This document shows, one piece after another, positions 6,873-13,860 of a DNA stretch of 16,828 nucleotides. A program made the position numbers and the translations under genes. Each line of letters starts with the position of its first letter. Positions within the stretch are counted from its first letter, which is position 1. Under the pieces are notes generated by a model. That model saw only the letters and a program-made list of their open reading frames with translations, did not search any database and had not been told where the DNA came from. This stretch comes from an uncultured Kineothrix sp. (GTDB lineage: Bacteria; Bacillota; Clostridia; Lachnospirales; Lachnospiraceae), in contig CAJUMD010000074.1 in NCBI GenBank assembly GCA_910587275.1, positions 1 through 16,828 on the forward strand, given 5' to 3'.

Positions 6873-8145
6873 ATTCCTTGGACAGCATCTCATCCGCTTC
6901 CGCCACGGACGCCATGTATAATCCGGGCAGGAATTTGGCGTTCAGTTCCGGTACGGAATATTCCTTCAGGTATTCCAGTTTGTTCCAATTCCCGTTTTCA
7001 TAGCAGACTGCGATGTCTAACAGACGTTTCAGGAAACAGTCCTTCCCGGACAGGGCGTCGCGGACAATGGACGGAATCTGGATATCCCCCAGCATTTCCC
7101 TTGGGTCATGGCCTCCGGTCGTGAGAATGGAGAGCATACCGGCGCTGTATGCCTCGGAGACGGAGTTGCCCCTGCCGGATTCCTGAGCCAGTTTTTCGCA
7201 CAGAAAGGCGCGGATTAAGGCGGTACGGATTAATTCGTCGGACCGCGTGTTTGTTACGTTGCGTAAAAGGATGAGCATAATCCAGCGGCGCACTTCCGCA
7301 TCGCCCATCATGACGAGGGCGCGGTTAATGGAAGTGATATTGTTGCCGCGGTAATATTGGAGGGTTTTCATCCTCCGCAGTAATTTATAGGTCAGGTGGG
7401 CATCGGAGTTGATGATCCACGCAATGTTGTTTAAGTTGATGTCGGGGGCATTGATTTCCCTGGCGAGTTTCATATAGGAAACGGAGGAAATCTCCATACT
7501 GCTTTTTTTCATCATGATGGGTTTGGAAAAATAATAGCCCTGAAAAAGCTGGCAGCCCAAAGACATGGCTTCCTGCACGTCTTCCTTTGTTTCCACTTTT
7601 TCTGCCAAAAGTACTTTTCCGGCATTTACCAGTGGGGGTGCAAAAGCGGCACGCTGTTCTTTGGTTGTATCGATAAAATCTATTTTGATGATGTCAATCA
7701 GGGAAAGAATCTCCGCAGGGATATCGGTACCCACGTAATCGTCCAACGCCACGTCAAAACCGGCGGATTTTAACGTATAGAGGGCATCAATGACTTCGAT
7801 GGTAAATACCACGCTTTCCAATATTTCCACGACGAACTGTTCCGGGTCCAAAAGGTATGCGGCCTTATTTAACAGGTATCCGTCCGCGAAATTGACAAAG
7901 GCTTTTTTACCGTTGGTCAGTTCATGCATCCCGAAATTCAGGATGGCTTCGGAAATGACCGTACCGGTTGCCTCATCGTCGCCCACGGAGGAAGCGCCCG
8001 AAATATTCTGTGCGGTATTACGGTATAAAAGCTCATAAGCCTGCACATGTCCCGTGGCATTAAAAATAGGCTGTCTGGCAATGTAAACGGACTGGCTGTC
8101 CGGAGTTTTGGTGTCTTCCGGCTGGAAATTGTTTGTGGGTTCCAT
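6871..8145 (-). CDS. EAL-HDOD signalling protein (YuxH/COG3434 type)
   Basis: This 424-residue protein has an N-terminal EAL domain (about 20-210) and a C-terminal HDOD domain (about 225-420). In EAL, the first motif reads YELLYR (Glu38, keeping ExLxR). FVNF (Asn85), VVEILE (Glu108), LDDYVG (Asp135-Asp136), IKID (Lys154), AEKVET (182-186) and FQGYYFSKP (Gln202) line up with the usual metal- and substrate-binding residues. Cyclic-di-GMP hydrolysis is therefore conceivable, although many COG3434 members are thought to be degenerate or non-enzymatic. The HDOD part (INSDAHLTYKLLRRM, INRALVMMGDAEVRRW) resembles an HD domain lacking catalytic HD residues. The ATG has AGGAAAGGAT about 8 bases upstream on the minus strand. 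It converges with trpA and is probably monocistronic. Confidence 0.88.
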   Translation of the reverse strand: MEPTNNFQPEDTKTPDSQSVYIARQPIFNATGHVQAYELLYRNTAQNISGASSVGDDEATGTVISEAILNFGMHELTNGKKAFVNFADGYLLNKAAYLLDPEQFVVEILESVVFTIEVIDALYTLKSAGFDVALDDYVGTDIPAEILSLIDIIKIDFIDTTKEQRAAFAPPLVNAGKVLLAEKVETKEDVQEAMSLGCQLFQGYYFSKPIMMKKSSMEISSVSYMKLAREINAPDINLNNIAWIINSDAHLTYKLLRRMKTLQYYRGNNITSINRALVMMGDAEVRRWIMLILLRNVTNTRSDELIRTALIRAFLCEKLAQESGRGNSVSEAYSAGMLSILTTGGHDPREMLGDIQIPSIVRDALSGKDCFLKRLLDIAVCYENGNWNKLEYLKEYSVPELNAKFLPGLYMASVAEADEMLSKE

Positions 8146-8356
8146 GGATTTTATCCTTTCCTGATGTAACGTTATAATTATGGTAGGCAGGGCGTGCGCG
8201 GCATACCCTTTTTATTTTAGCACATAATGTTCCAATATCAAATAGTAATTTTCCCATGAAAGTTTCGGAATTTCGGAAAGGTAACAGTTAAACCAAAACC
8301 GCTGCCCGGAAAGTAACACGTCTGATAATTTAAGAAAAAACTGCACATAATACGTT

Positions 8357-8427
8357 AGGGCGTGTTGAAAATTGCTTTCTGCAAGATGCTGTTCCGATTT
8401 GCGGAAATGAATATTCAAACACACTTA
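8357..8427. repeat. Imperfect long inverted repeat, MITE-like
   Basis: Within the gene-free stretch 8146-8484, two arms pair across 8360-8424: GTGTT (362-366) with AACAC (418-422), GAA (367-369) with TTC (414-416), ATT (371-373) with AAT (410-412), TTTC (376-379) with GAAA (404-407), and GCAA (381-384) with TTGC (399-402), offsets from 8000. That is about 20 pairs with a few mismatches and a short loop. TA-containing sequence flanks both ends (GTTA on the left, CTTA on the right). The rest of the gap is AT-rich with no credible gene. It could be a miniature transposable element or an RNA hairpin. No second copy is visible in the window. Confidence 0.5.
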
Positions 8428-8484
8428 TACTTTGGGATTCCAGTTAAAAATGCAGGATGGAAACGGAAAGGAGCGGAAGGCAGG

Positions 8485-8850
8485 ATGAATTACATGGATT
8501 ATGTGAATGCGTTTTGGGTAGGAGGATTAATCTGTGCCCTTGTACAGATTTTGATGGAAAAGACGAAACTGATGCCGGGGAGGATTATGGTCCTGCTCGT
8601 ATGCCTGGGGGCGGTGATCAGCGTTGCCGGAATCTATGAACCTTTCCAGCAGTATGCGGGCGCAGGGGCATCGGTGCCGCTTTTGGGGTTTGGCAATGTG
8701 TTAATGAAGGGCGTGAAGGAAGCGGTGGACCAGGCGGGTTTTATCGGCATATTCCAGGGGGGTTTTAAGGCAGGCGCGGTGGGTACCAGCGCGGCGCTGG
8801 TATTCGGTTATCTGGCAAGCCTTGTGTTTAACCCGAAGATGAAAAAATGA
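8485..8850 (+). CDS. spoVAE: Stage V sporulation protein AE (SpoVAE/SpoVAEb)
   Basis: This small 121-residue membrane protein is the SpoVAEb component of the SpoVA channel, which moves Ca-dipicolinic acid into the forespore and out during germination. Family hallmarks are the N-terminal AFWVGGLICALVQ, EKTKLMPGRIMVL, the central AGAGASVPLLGFG and the C-terminal GTSAALVFGYLASLVFNPK. About three to four hydrophobic segments span it. GGAAGG and an upstream AAAGGAG precede the ATG at 8485; an ATG at 8494 is an alternative that better matches the family N-terminus. SpoVAE normally sits in a spoVAC-spoVAD-spoVAE operon, but here it stands alone, so the partners must be elsewhere. Forespore expression by sigma-G would be expected, but I could not place a convincing promoter. 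It converges with the next gene, leaving 13 bases between. Confidence 0.9.
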   Translation: MNYMDYVNAFWVGGLICALVQILMEKTKLMPGRIMVLLVCLGAVISVAGIYEPFQQYAGAGASVPLLGFGNVLMKGVKEAVDQAGFIGIFQGGFKAGAVGTSAALVFGYLASLVFNPKMKK

Positions 8851-8863
8851 GAAAGCGGGAGAA

Positions 8864-9367
8864 CTATATTTCTTCCCATACGATTTGTTTGTTGTTCAGG
8901 AATTTAAAGAACGCCTGGTCCCAAAGTTGTTCCGGCGTTTTATCCATGAGGAAGGATGCGGTGGACAGACCGGTGATGAGCGTGACATGGGAACCGTCGT
9001 ATTTTACGGTGAGGGTAAAGGATTTTACCAGGTTCCCATGGTCATGAAAGTCCCCGTCTGTCAAAATCCGCTCCATGTGTTCCGGCAAAAGCAGCAGTAC
9101 GAATTTAAAACTTAAGGGCGTCCGTTTCCCTTTGATGAGCTGGAAACAGAAAGGACGCATATCTTTCCACTGGGAGAAACCGTAAGGGCAGAGGACGCCG
9201 TCCTCCTGTTCTTCTTTTGTATAAAAATCTTTTTGGATATGGCCGTCTATTTGGAAAGTGTTGGCGGTAACGATGGTTCCTTCTTCCAAAAGGAAATAAT
9301 CAAAGCTGTCCGTCAACAGCAGTTTGTTCATAAAGTTTTTCAGGTCGGATATCCGGCAGGCTTTCAT
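8864..9367 (-). CDS. DUF5721-like protein of unknown function
   Basis: This 167-residue, probably cytoplasmic protein has no signal peptide or membrane segment. It begins MKACRISDLKNFMNKLLL, then FDYFLLEEGTIVTANTFQIDG, then RPFCFQLIKGKRTPLSFKFVLLL. The pattern matches what I remember as DUF5721, a family of about 160 residues found in Lachnospiraceae. The assignment is from memory and no biochemical role is known to me. It looks like an α/β protein with repeated strand segments and no obvious catalytic motif. AAAGGAG lies 5 bases before the ATG, and a good promoter lies about 30-60 bases upstream on the minus strand. It is divergent from degV and convergent with spoVAE. Confidence 0.75.
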   Translation of the reverse strand: MKACRISDLKNFMNKLLLTDSFDYFLLEEGTIVTANTFQIDGHIQKDFYTKEEQEDGVLCPYGFSQWKDMRPFCFQLIKGKRTPLSFKFVLLLLPEHMERILTDGDFHDHGNLVKSFTLTVKYDGSHVTLITGLSTASFLMDKTPEQLWDQAFFKFLNNKQIVWEEI

Positions 9368-9397
9368 GGTGTCTCCTTTCTAAGTCACTTACCGCTT

Positions 9398-9426
9398 ATT
9401 ATAGCGGGAAGCGGAAAAAAACACAA
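9398..9426 (-). promoter_or_regulatory. Sigma-A promoter for the DUF5721-like gene
   Basis: On the minus strand TTGTGT (9421-9426) and TATAAT (9398-9403) are 17 bases apart. The -10 sits inside a palindrome, CCGCT-TATTAT-AGCGG (9392-9407), that could be an operator. The predicted start of transcription is near 9391, giving a short leader before the ATG at 9367. Confidence 0.65.
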
Positions 9427-9432
9427 GACCCC

Positions 9433-9462
9433 TTTACAGGTGGGAACCGGTTGTGTTATCAT
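9433..9462 (+). promoter_or_regulatory. Sigma-A promoter for degV
   Basis: TTTACA (9433-9438) and TATCAT (9457-9462) are 18 bases apart, with a TGT extended -10 element directly before the -10. Downstream lies an inverted repeat GTAGT-AATTAAA-ACTAC (about 9466-9482). The promoter runs back-to-back with that of the DUF5721-like gene, only 6 bases from its -35. Confidence 0.55.
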
Positions 9463-9542
9463 AAGTAGTAATTAAAACTACATAGGATGGTAATGATTGC
9501 TTTTGGTTATCATGTTATGGTGGAAAGGCATGGTTTAAGGAT

Positions 9543-10379
9543 ATGGGTTATAAGATTGTAGTGGATAGTTGCTGTGAGCTGCCGGAGGAATATAAGAAAG
9601 ACGCAAGGTTTGAGATTGTGCCTTTGGGGCTGGAGGTAGGGGACTACCGGATTATGGACGATGAAAAGTTTAACCAAAAGGAATTTTTGGCAAAGGTGGC
9701 GGCATGTCCCACCTGCCCGAAGTCTTCCTGTCCTTCCCCCGAACGGTATATGGAAGCATACCATTGCGGGGCGGAACGCATTTATGTGGTGACGCTTTCT
9801 TCAAAATTAAGCGGCAGTTACAACAGCGCGGAGCTGGGGAAACGGCTATACCATGAAAAATACGGCGATAAGGATATCTTTGTATGTGATTCCGAATCGG
9901 CAAGCTGCGGGGAGACACAGCTTGCGAGGAAAGCAATGGAACTGGAAGAAGCGGGCAAGCCGTTTTCGGAAATCGTGAAGGAACTGGAAGCGCTAAGGGA
10001 CCGTATGAAGACCTATTTTGTTTTGGATAATCTGGAAACCCTGCGAAAGAACGGAAGGCTGACGGGCGTAAAAGCGCTGGTTGCCACCACCCTGAACGTG
10101 AAACCGCTCATGGAAGGGGTAAAGGGCGCCATTGCCCAAAAGGGGCAGGCAATCGGCATGAAGAAAGGGCTTGCCAAAATGGCGGAAGCGGTGATAAAGG
10201 AAGCGGAAGCTCCTGCGGACAGGGTGCTTATGATTACCCACTGCAACTGTCCCGACCGGGCGGAGCTGGTGAAAGAGATGATTTTGGGGAAAATAAAGGT
10301 CCGCGATACGGTGATTATGGATACGGCGGGCATTAGCAGTATGTATGCCAATGACGGCGGGGTTATCGTGACGATTTGA
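9543..10379 (+). CDS. DegV family fatty-acid-binding protein
   Basis: This 278-residue DegV/FakB-type protein belongs to a family that binds a long-chain fatty acid and, in FakAB systems, presents it to the kinase FakA for acyl-phosphate formation. Visible marks are the N-terminal KIVVDSCCELPEE, PKSSCPSPERYMEAY (59-73, normally TSxPSP), TLSSKLSGSYNSA (84-96), DNLETLRKNGRLTG and the C-terminal YANDGGVIVTI. It is unusually rich in cysteine for the family (CC at 10-11, CPTC, SSC, CNC). The start has a TTAAGGAT weak ribosome binding site. Its lipid specificity cannot be read from sequence, and no fakA gene is in the window. Confidence 0.93.
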   Translation: MGYKIVVDSCCELPEEYKKDARFEIVPLGLEVGDYRIMDDEKFNQKEFLAKVAACPTCPKSSCPSPERYMEAYHCGAERIYVVTLSSKLSGSYNSAELGKRLYHEKYGDKDIFVCDSESASCGETQLARKAMELEEAGKPFSEIVKELEALRDRMKTYFVLDNLETLRKNGRLTGVKALVATTLNVKPLMEGVKGAIAQKGQAIGMKKGLAKMAEAVIKEAEAPADRVLMITHCNCPDRAELVKEMILGKIKVRDTVIMDTAGISSMYANDGGVIVTI

Positions 10380-10395
10380 CCGTTTTTATACAGCC

Positions 10396-10432
10396 CGCCG
10401 TGCTTCCGGCAATGGTGCAAACGGCGCTTTTT
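10396..10432 (+). terminator. Probable rho-independent terminator of degV
   Basis: CGCCGT (10396-10401) pairs with ACGGCG (10421-10426), with two further pairs possible inside the loop. A short T-run (10428-10432) follows. It lies 17 bases past the degV stop and overlaps the azlD stop codon of the opposing operon. Confidence 0.5.
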
Positions 10433-10757
10433 AGAAAATAAACTGCACAAGCAGCATATAACAGACAGTGCCGCCGGCGATGGAAAGAAGCATCTGCCGC
10501 TTCCAACGGTGGAGCAGGACGACAACGGCGAGGGCGAGCAGTTCGGGGATGGCGTGGCTGCCTGTGAAAACGCTCACGTTTTTCAGGCAGTAAACGACCA
10601 ACATGCCAAAGACCGCCGCGGGAAGCACTTTCCCAAGGTATTGAATGTATGCCGGTGTGGGCTTCCCCGCCGGGAAGATAAGGAAGGGCAGGAAACGTGT
10701 GAGGACGGTGCCGAGGATTACCATGCCGATGGTGATGATTTGCCGGGTGAATGTCAT
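10431..10757 (-). CDS. azlD: AzlD-type branched-chain amino acid export subunit
   Basis: The 108-residue membrane protein has about four hydrophobic segments (IITIGMVILGTVLTRFLPFL, YLGKVLPAAVFGMLVVYCL, LLALAVVVLL, LLSIAGGTVCYMLLVQFIF). The conserved TRFLPF near the N-terminus is typical of AzlD. AzlC and AzlD form an exporter of branched-chain amino acids and analogues such as 4-azaleucine. The start is set by the ATGA overlap with the azlC stop (10754-10757), so the two are co-translated in the order azlC-azlD. Longer upstream starts would lie in azlC in another frame. Confidence 0.9.
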   Translation of the reverse strand: MTFTRQIITIGMVILGTVLTRFLPFLIFPAGKPTPAYIQYLGKVLPAAVFGMLVVYCLKNVSVFTGSHAIPELLALAVVVLLHRWKRQMLLSIAGGTVCYMLLVQFIF

Positions 10758-11485
10758 ACCGTTTCGCCCCCTTTCCCAAGCGTACCGCGAAGCAGTGTCA
10801 AAAGCGCGAGGATGGCGAGCATGGAGGGTATCATGAAGCGTTCGGCGCCGAAAATAAGCAGACAGGCAAAGGAAGCCCCCAGTCCGATCAGGGAATCCCA
10901 GTGCCGTTTTTCTTTCGTCCATTGTTCCATGAAAATCACGGCGAACATGGCGGTCATGACAAAGTCCAGCCCCTCCGTATTAAAATGGAGGAAGGAACCG
11001 CAGATTCCCCCAAGCGTTGCCCCTGCGAACCAGTACAGGTGGTCAAGCAGCGTCACAAAAAACATAAACCAGCCCCGGTCCACGTCTTCCGGAATTTCCG
11101 CCGTATAATTAATGGAAAAACTTTCATCGCACATCCCGAAAATCAGGTAAATCTTTTTAATCCCCGTTCCCCGGTAACGGTCCAGCATGGAAATCCCGTA
11201 AATCAAATGCCTTGCATTCAACATAAGCGTTACGGCAAGCGCCTGTATGGGGCGGAAAGCGCCAAGCAGCAGGCTGACTGCCACAAATTCCACGGAACCG
11301 GCAAAAATGGTAAGGCTCATAAGCATCGGATACCAAAAGGAAAATCCGGAAACATGCATGTAAATCCCATAGGTCATGCCGAGAAACAAAAATCCGGCAA
11401 AAATGGGAACGGTTTGGGGAAACGCACAGGTAAATGCTTTTTTCAGTGTATTTGGTTGTTTGTGCGCCGTGCATTGCAATGACAT
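10754..11485 (-). CDS. azlC: AzlC family branched-chain amino acid exporter
   Basis: The 243-residue permease has several transmembrane segments. It carries the AzlC hallmarks FLFLGMTYGIYMHVSGF, LTIFAGSVEFVAVSLLLGAF, MLNARHLIYGISMLDRYRG and IFGMCDESFSI. It works with AzlD to export branched-chain amino acids. The start at 11485 follows AAAAAGGAGG on the minus strand with about 8 bases spacing. In-frame extension further upstream would pass through the structured leader and is rejected. In Bacillus subtilis the azl operon is controlled by the Lrp-type AzlB. No such regulator is present here, and the structured leader may carry control instead. Confidence 0.93.
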   Translation of the reverse strand: MSLQCTAHKQPNTLKKAFTCAFPQTVPIFAGFLFLGMTYGIYMHVSGFSFWYPMLMSLTIFAGSVEFVAVSLLLGAFRPIQALAVTLMLNARHLIYGISMLDRYRGTGIKKIYLIFGMCDESFSINYTAEIPEDVDRGWFMFFVTLLDHLYWFAGATLGGICGSFLHFNTEGLDFVMTAMFAVIFMEQWTKEKRHWDSLIGLGASFACLLIFGAERFMIPSMLAILALLTLLRGTLGKGGETV

Positions 11486-11594
11486 GGTAACGGCCTCCTT
11501 TTTATGAACACGGGCACCCAAAGGAAGATGCCGGCGAAGCCGGCGGGCACCCGGCGCGCGGGTAGGGAAGATGCTTTCCCTACTCGGTTTTCCG
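11486..11594 (-). promoter_or_regulatory. Structured azlC leader with duplicated module
   Basis: About 110 bases of untranslated leader contain three strong stems: GTAGGGAA (11562-11569) with TTCCCTAC (11576-11583), ACCCG with CGGGT (around 11550-11563), and GCCGGC-gaa-GCCGGC (around 11530-11544). Two segments occur twice: CGGGCACCC (11511-11519 and 11544-11552) and GGAAGATGC (11523-11531 and 11566-11574). The copies can pair with each other, including G-U pairs, in alternative ways. I could not match it to a known riboswitch or T-box (no AGGGTGGNACCGCG). Confidence 0.5.
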
Positions 11595-11600
11595 AATATC

Positions 11601-11629
11601 AGATTATCATTTTTCCTGTCCGGGTGCAA
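11601..11629 (-). promoter_or_regulatory. Sigma-A promoter of azlCD
   Basis: On the minus strand TTGCAC (11624-11629) and TAATCT (11601-11606) are 17 bases apart, with a TGA extended -10 element. The predicted transcript starts near 11594 and includes the structured leader. Confidence 0.65.
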
Positions 11630-11688
11630 GCGGATTGTCACGGAAACCGTTTCCGGTTTTGCCCTCCGCGCCGTAATTGGGCAGGCTA

Positions 11689-11717
11689 TTGTATTCCGTC
11701 TCCAAATTCGTTATACT
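11689..11717 (+). promoter_or_regulatory. Sigma-A promoter of the Nudix gene
   Basis: TTGTAT (11689-11694) and TATACT (11712-11717) are 17 bases apart, about 50 bases before the Nudix start. It is divergent from the azlCD promoter. Confidence 0.65.
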
Positions 11718-11766
11718 GGATAAAAATTGGATTAGGCGTTGCATTTTGCCGGGGAGGAGGATGGAG

Positions 11767-12180
11767 ATGGAAGTAAAATTTTATGATACCGTGGACGACC
11801 GTTTCTTAAAATTTGCGGTGATTATTTCAAAAGCGGAAGGCAAATGGATATTCCGTAAACATAAAGACAGGGACACCCTGGAAGTACCGGGCGGACACAG
11901 GGAGCCGGGGGAAGACATCCTGGATACGGCGAAGCGGGAATTAAGGGAGGAGACGGGGGCAATCCGCTTTACGATTACGCCCGTATGCGTGTATTCCGTG
12001 GTCAGGGAGGACGGAGAATCGTTCGGGATGCTCTACTGTGCGCAAATCCGGGAGTTTGAACCGGAATTGCACAGTGAAATAGAAAAAATCATCCTTACGG
12101 ACCAACTGCCGGAATGTTGGACTTACCCGCTGATCCAGCCCAAATTGCTGGAGGAGGCCGCAAGAAGGGGATACCTGTAA
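11767..12180 (+). CDS. Nudix hydrolase (MutT/YtkD-like)
   Basis: The 137-residue protein carries a full Nudix box, Gx5Ex7REUxEExGU, at residues 43-65 (GHREPGE...RELREETGA). Such enzymes cleave nucleoside diphosphates linked to another moiety. The exact substrate is unknown; an oxidised-nucleotide or mRNA-cap role like YtkD is a guess from general resemblance. I chose the ATG at 11767 because GAGGAGG ends 6 bases upstream; the ATG at 11761 directly abuts the Shine-Dalgarno. It has its own promoter and is probably monocistronic. Confidence 0.88.
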   Translation: MEVKFYDTVDDRFLKFAVIISKAEGKWIFRKHKDRDTLEVPGGHREPGEDILDTAKRELREETGAIRFTITPVCVYSVVREDGESFGMLYCAQIREFEPELHSEIEKIILTDQLPECWTYPLIQPKLLEEAARRGYL

Positions 12181-12191
12181 CACTGCCCTCC

Positions 12192-12224
12192 AAAGTAAAA
12201 ATATATAACATTCCCTTTTACTTT
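12192..12224. repeat. 9-bp perfect inverted repeat after the Nudix gene
   Basis: AAAGTAAAA (12192-12200) and TTTTACTTT (12216-12224) are perfect complements around a 15-base AT-rich loop, 11 bases after the Nudix stop. No T-run follows, so it may be a processing or weak termination hairpin, or a binding site. Confidence 0.45.
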
Positions 12225-12307
12225 ACCCAGCCCGTGCGTCCGTCCCACCCTGACCCGTAAAAGGTAACGAACTGTTACAACATAATGGTAATTAATGCGG
12301 CTCATAC

Positions 12308-12336
12308 TGGTAATGTTCAGGATGGCATGTTATAAT
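12308..12336 (+). promoter_or_regulatory. Extended -10 promoter of the FIST-GGDEF locus
   Basis: A consensus TATAAT (12331-12336) is preceded by TGT (12328-12330), an extended -10. The -35 (TGGTAA, 12308-12313) is poor. An inverted repeat GTAAC-GAACT-GTTAC lies about 45 bases upstream of the -35 in the same spacer. The leader to the ATG at 12430 is about 85 bases. Confidence 0.55.
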
Positions 12337-12429
12337 GAAGTCGACGGAAAACAGGAAACCGTCTGTCCGGCGCTTATTTCAAGCACATTCCGGGCGGCAA
12401 AACGGATGCGGAAAGGCGTGGGATGCGAT

Positions 12430-13829
12430 ATGAAGCAGTTTCAGTTTGTGTACAGGAATCCGGGGGAATTTGCCGGAAATCTTATGGAGTTTAAGGAACG
12501 GGGCATTGGGGACGGCGCTCCGGGAATGATGTTCCAGGTTTATTCCGAGATTTTGGAGCCGGATACCATTCAGGCGGTATGCGGCGTGGATTTTCGGAGA
12601 AATCCATACTGATTCTGTTTTACGGCGGCGATGATTTCCATGTGGAGGCCATCAACGTTACGGGCTGGAAGCCCCTTGGCAGGAAGTTCCGTGTGACGAA
12701 ATCCGACGGTTCCGTCCTGCAGGAGTTGGACGGGATACCGGCATATGATGTCTACCGGAAATACCTGAACATTAAAAACGACGAGAATTTCTTTTATAAT
12801 ACGCTGGAATTTCCGTTGTTTTACGAACATAATGACACAACCATCCTGCGTACCCCTGTGGCGAGCAATGCGGACGGCTCCATTACGGTGACGTCGGATA
12901 TCGATATCGGCTCGGTGGTACGGATTTCCTATGGGGATCCCAGCACCATCGTGGAGAGCATCCGGCATGACAGCAGGAAGATTGCCGGATTCGGACCGGA
13001 TTTGTTACATATTTTTTCCTGTGCGGCAAGAAGGACATTTTGGACATCCAAGGAGCCTACTTATGAGCTGAATCCATTCCGGGACATGGCGCCTTCCTGC
13101 GGATTCTTTTCCCATGGGGAATTTCTGCGTACAAGCGGGAACCTGAACCAGCATAACGTGACCCTTGTCATTGCGGCGATGCGGGAAGGGGAAAAACGTG
13201 AGGAAAATATTCCTGCCGTAAGGGAGGAAAAGGCGCTGTCAAAAGTGCCTTTGGTGTCCCGGCTTGCCACGTTCATCAGTATGACGTCTTTGGAACTGGA
13301 GGAAACAAACCGGCAGTTGGAAACGGCCAACGAGAAGTTGAAGCGGGCGGCGATTATTGACGGCCTGACAGGGCTTTACAACCGGAAAGAGATACAGGCA
13401 CAAATCGGGAAGGCTCTTGCGGAAGTGGAAACGAAGAAGTTTTCCCTGGTGATGCTGGACATTGATAATTTTAAACAGGTGAACGATACCTATGGGCATC
13501 AGGAAGGGGATGCGGTGATTGTAGGGCTTGCCAATCTGCTGCGCAATGAGCAGATGGACCATATGCGCAAAGTGCTGTCGGGCAGGTGGGGCGGCGAGGA
13601 ATTTATGATGCTCCTGCACGATGCGGATGCATCTTCCGCGTCCTATATTGCGGACCTGATACGCCAGTGTTTCGCCAATACGGACTTTCCGGCCATCAGG
13701 CAGCAGACCGTGAGCCTTGGCGTGACCCAGGCAAGGGAGGGCGATACGCTTGATTCTTTGTGCATACGGGTGGACGAGGCGCTTTATAAGGCGAAAAAGA
13801 ACGGGAAAAACAGGGTCGTTGTTTTGTAG
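12430..13829 (+). pseudogene. FIST sensor-GGDEF diguanylate cyclase, internally deleted and frameshifted
   Basis: The locus reads as a FIST-GGDEF protein broken in two. Frame 1 (12430-12612) encodes 60 residues, MKQFQFVYRN... to DTIQAVCGV, which looks like a FIST N-domain start. It then ends in DFRRNPY and a stop. Frame 2 (ATG at 12579 to 13829, 416 residues) begins near SEKSILILFYGGDDFHVEA, the FIST C-domain. That is followed by TGWKPLGRKFRVTKSDG, a coiled-coil linker (about 235-258) and a GGDEF domain with LDIDNFKQVND and active-site GGEEF at 338-342. No RxxD I-site is seen. In relatives as I remember them about 110-120 residues separate these parts, so several hundred bases seem missing, with the junction near 12585-12600. 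The ATG at 12579 lacks a good ribosome binding site but overlaps the first frame, so coupled translation of an FIST_C-GGDEF protein is possible. Confidence 0.75.
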
Positions 13830-13860
13830 GGTATGATAATGGACGATATGGGGGAAGAAA

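Noticed and set aside
8212..8424. 70-codon minus-strand frame upstream of the EAL-HDOD gene
   Set aside because: It starts inside the imperfect palindrome, has no ribosome binding site, and shows no family resemblance; likely chance in an AT-rich gap.
8362..8484. N-terminal extension of spoVAE from an ATG at 8362
   Set aside because: The added 41 residues come from the palindrome and are unlike SpoVAE proteins; the ATG at 8485 (or 8494) fits the family.
11486..11594. T-box or known riboswitch upstream of azlC
   Set aside because: I saw no T-box sequence (AGGGTGGNACCGCG) or any other riboswitch core I recognise; kept only as an unclassified structured leader.
12123..12305. 60-codon minus-strand frame after the Nudix gene
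   Set aside because: It overlaps the Nudix 3' end, has no recognisable motif, and spans the AT-rich inverted repeat; a chance frame.
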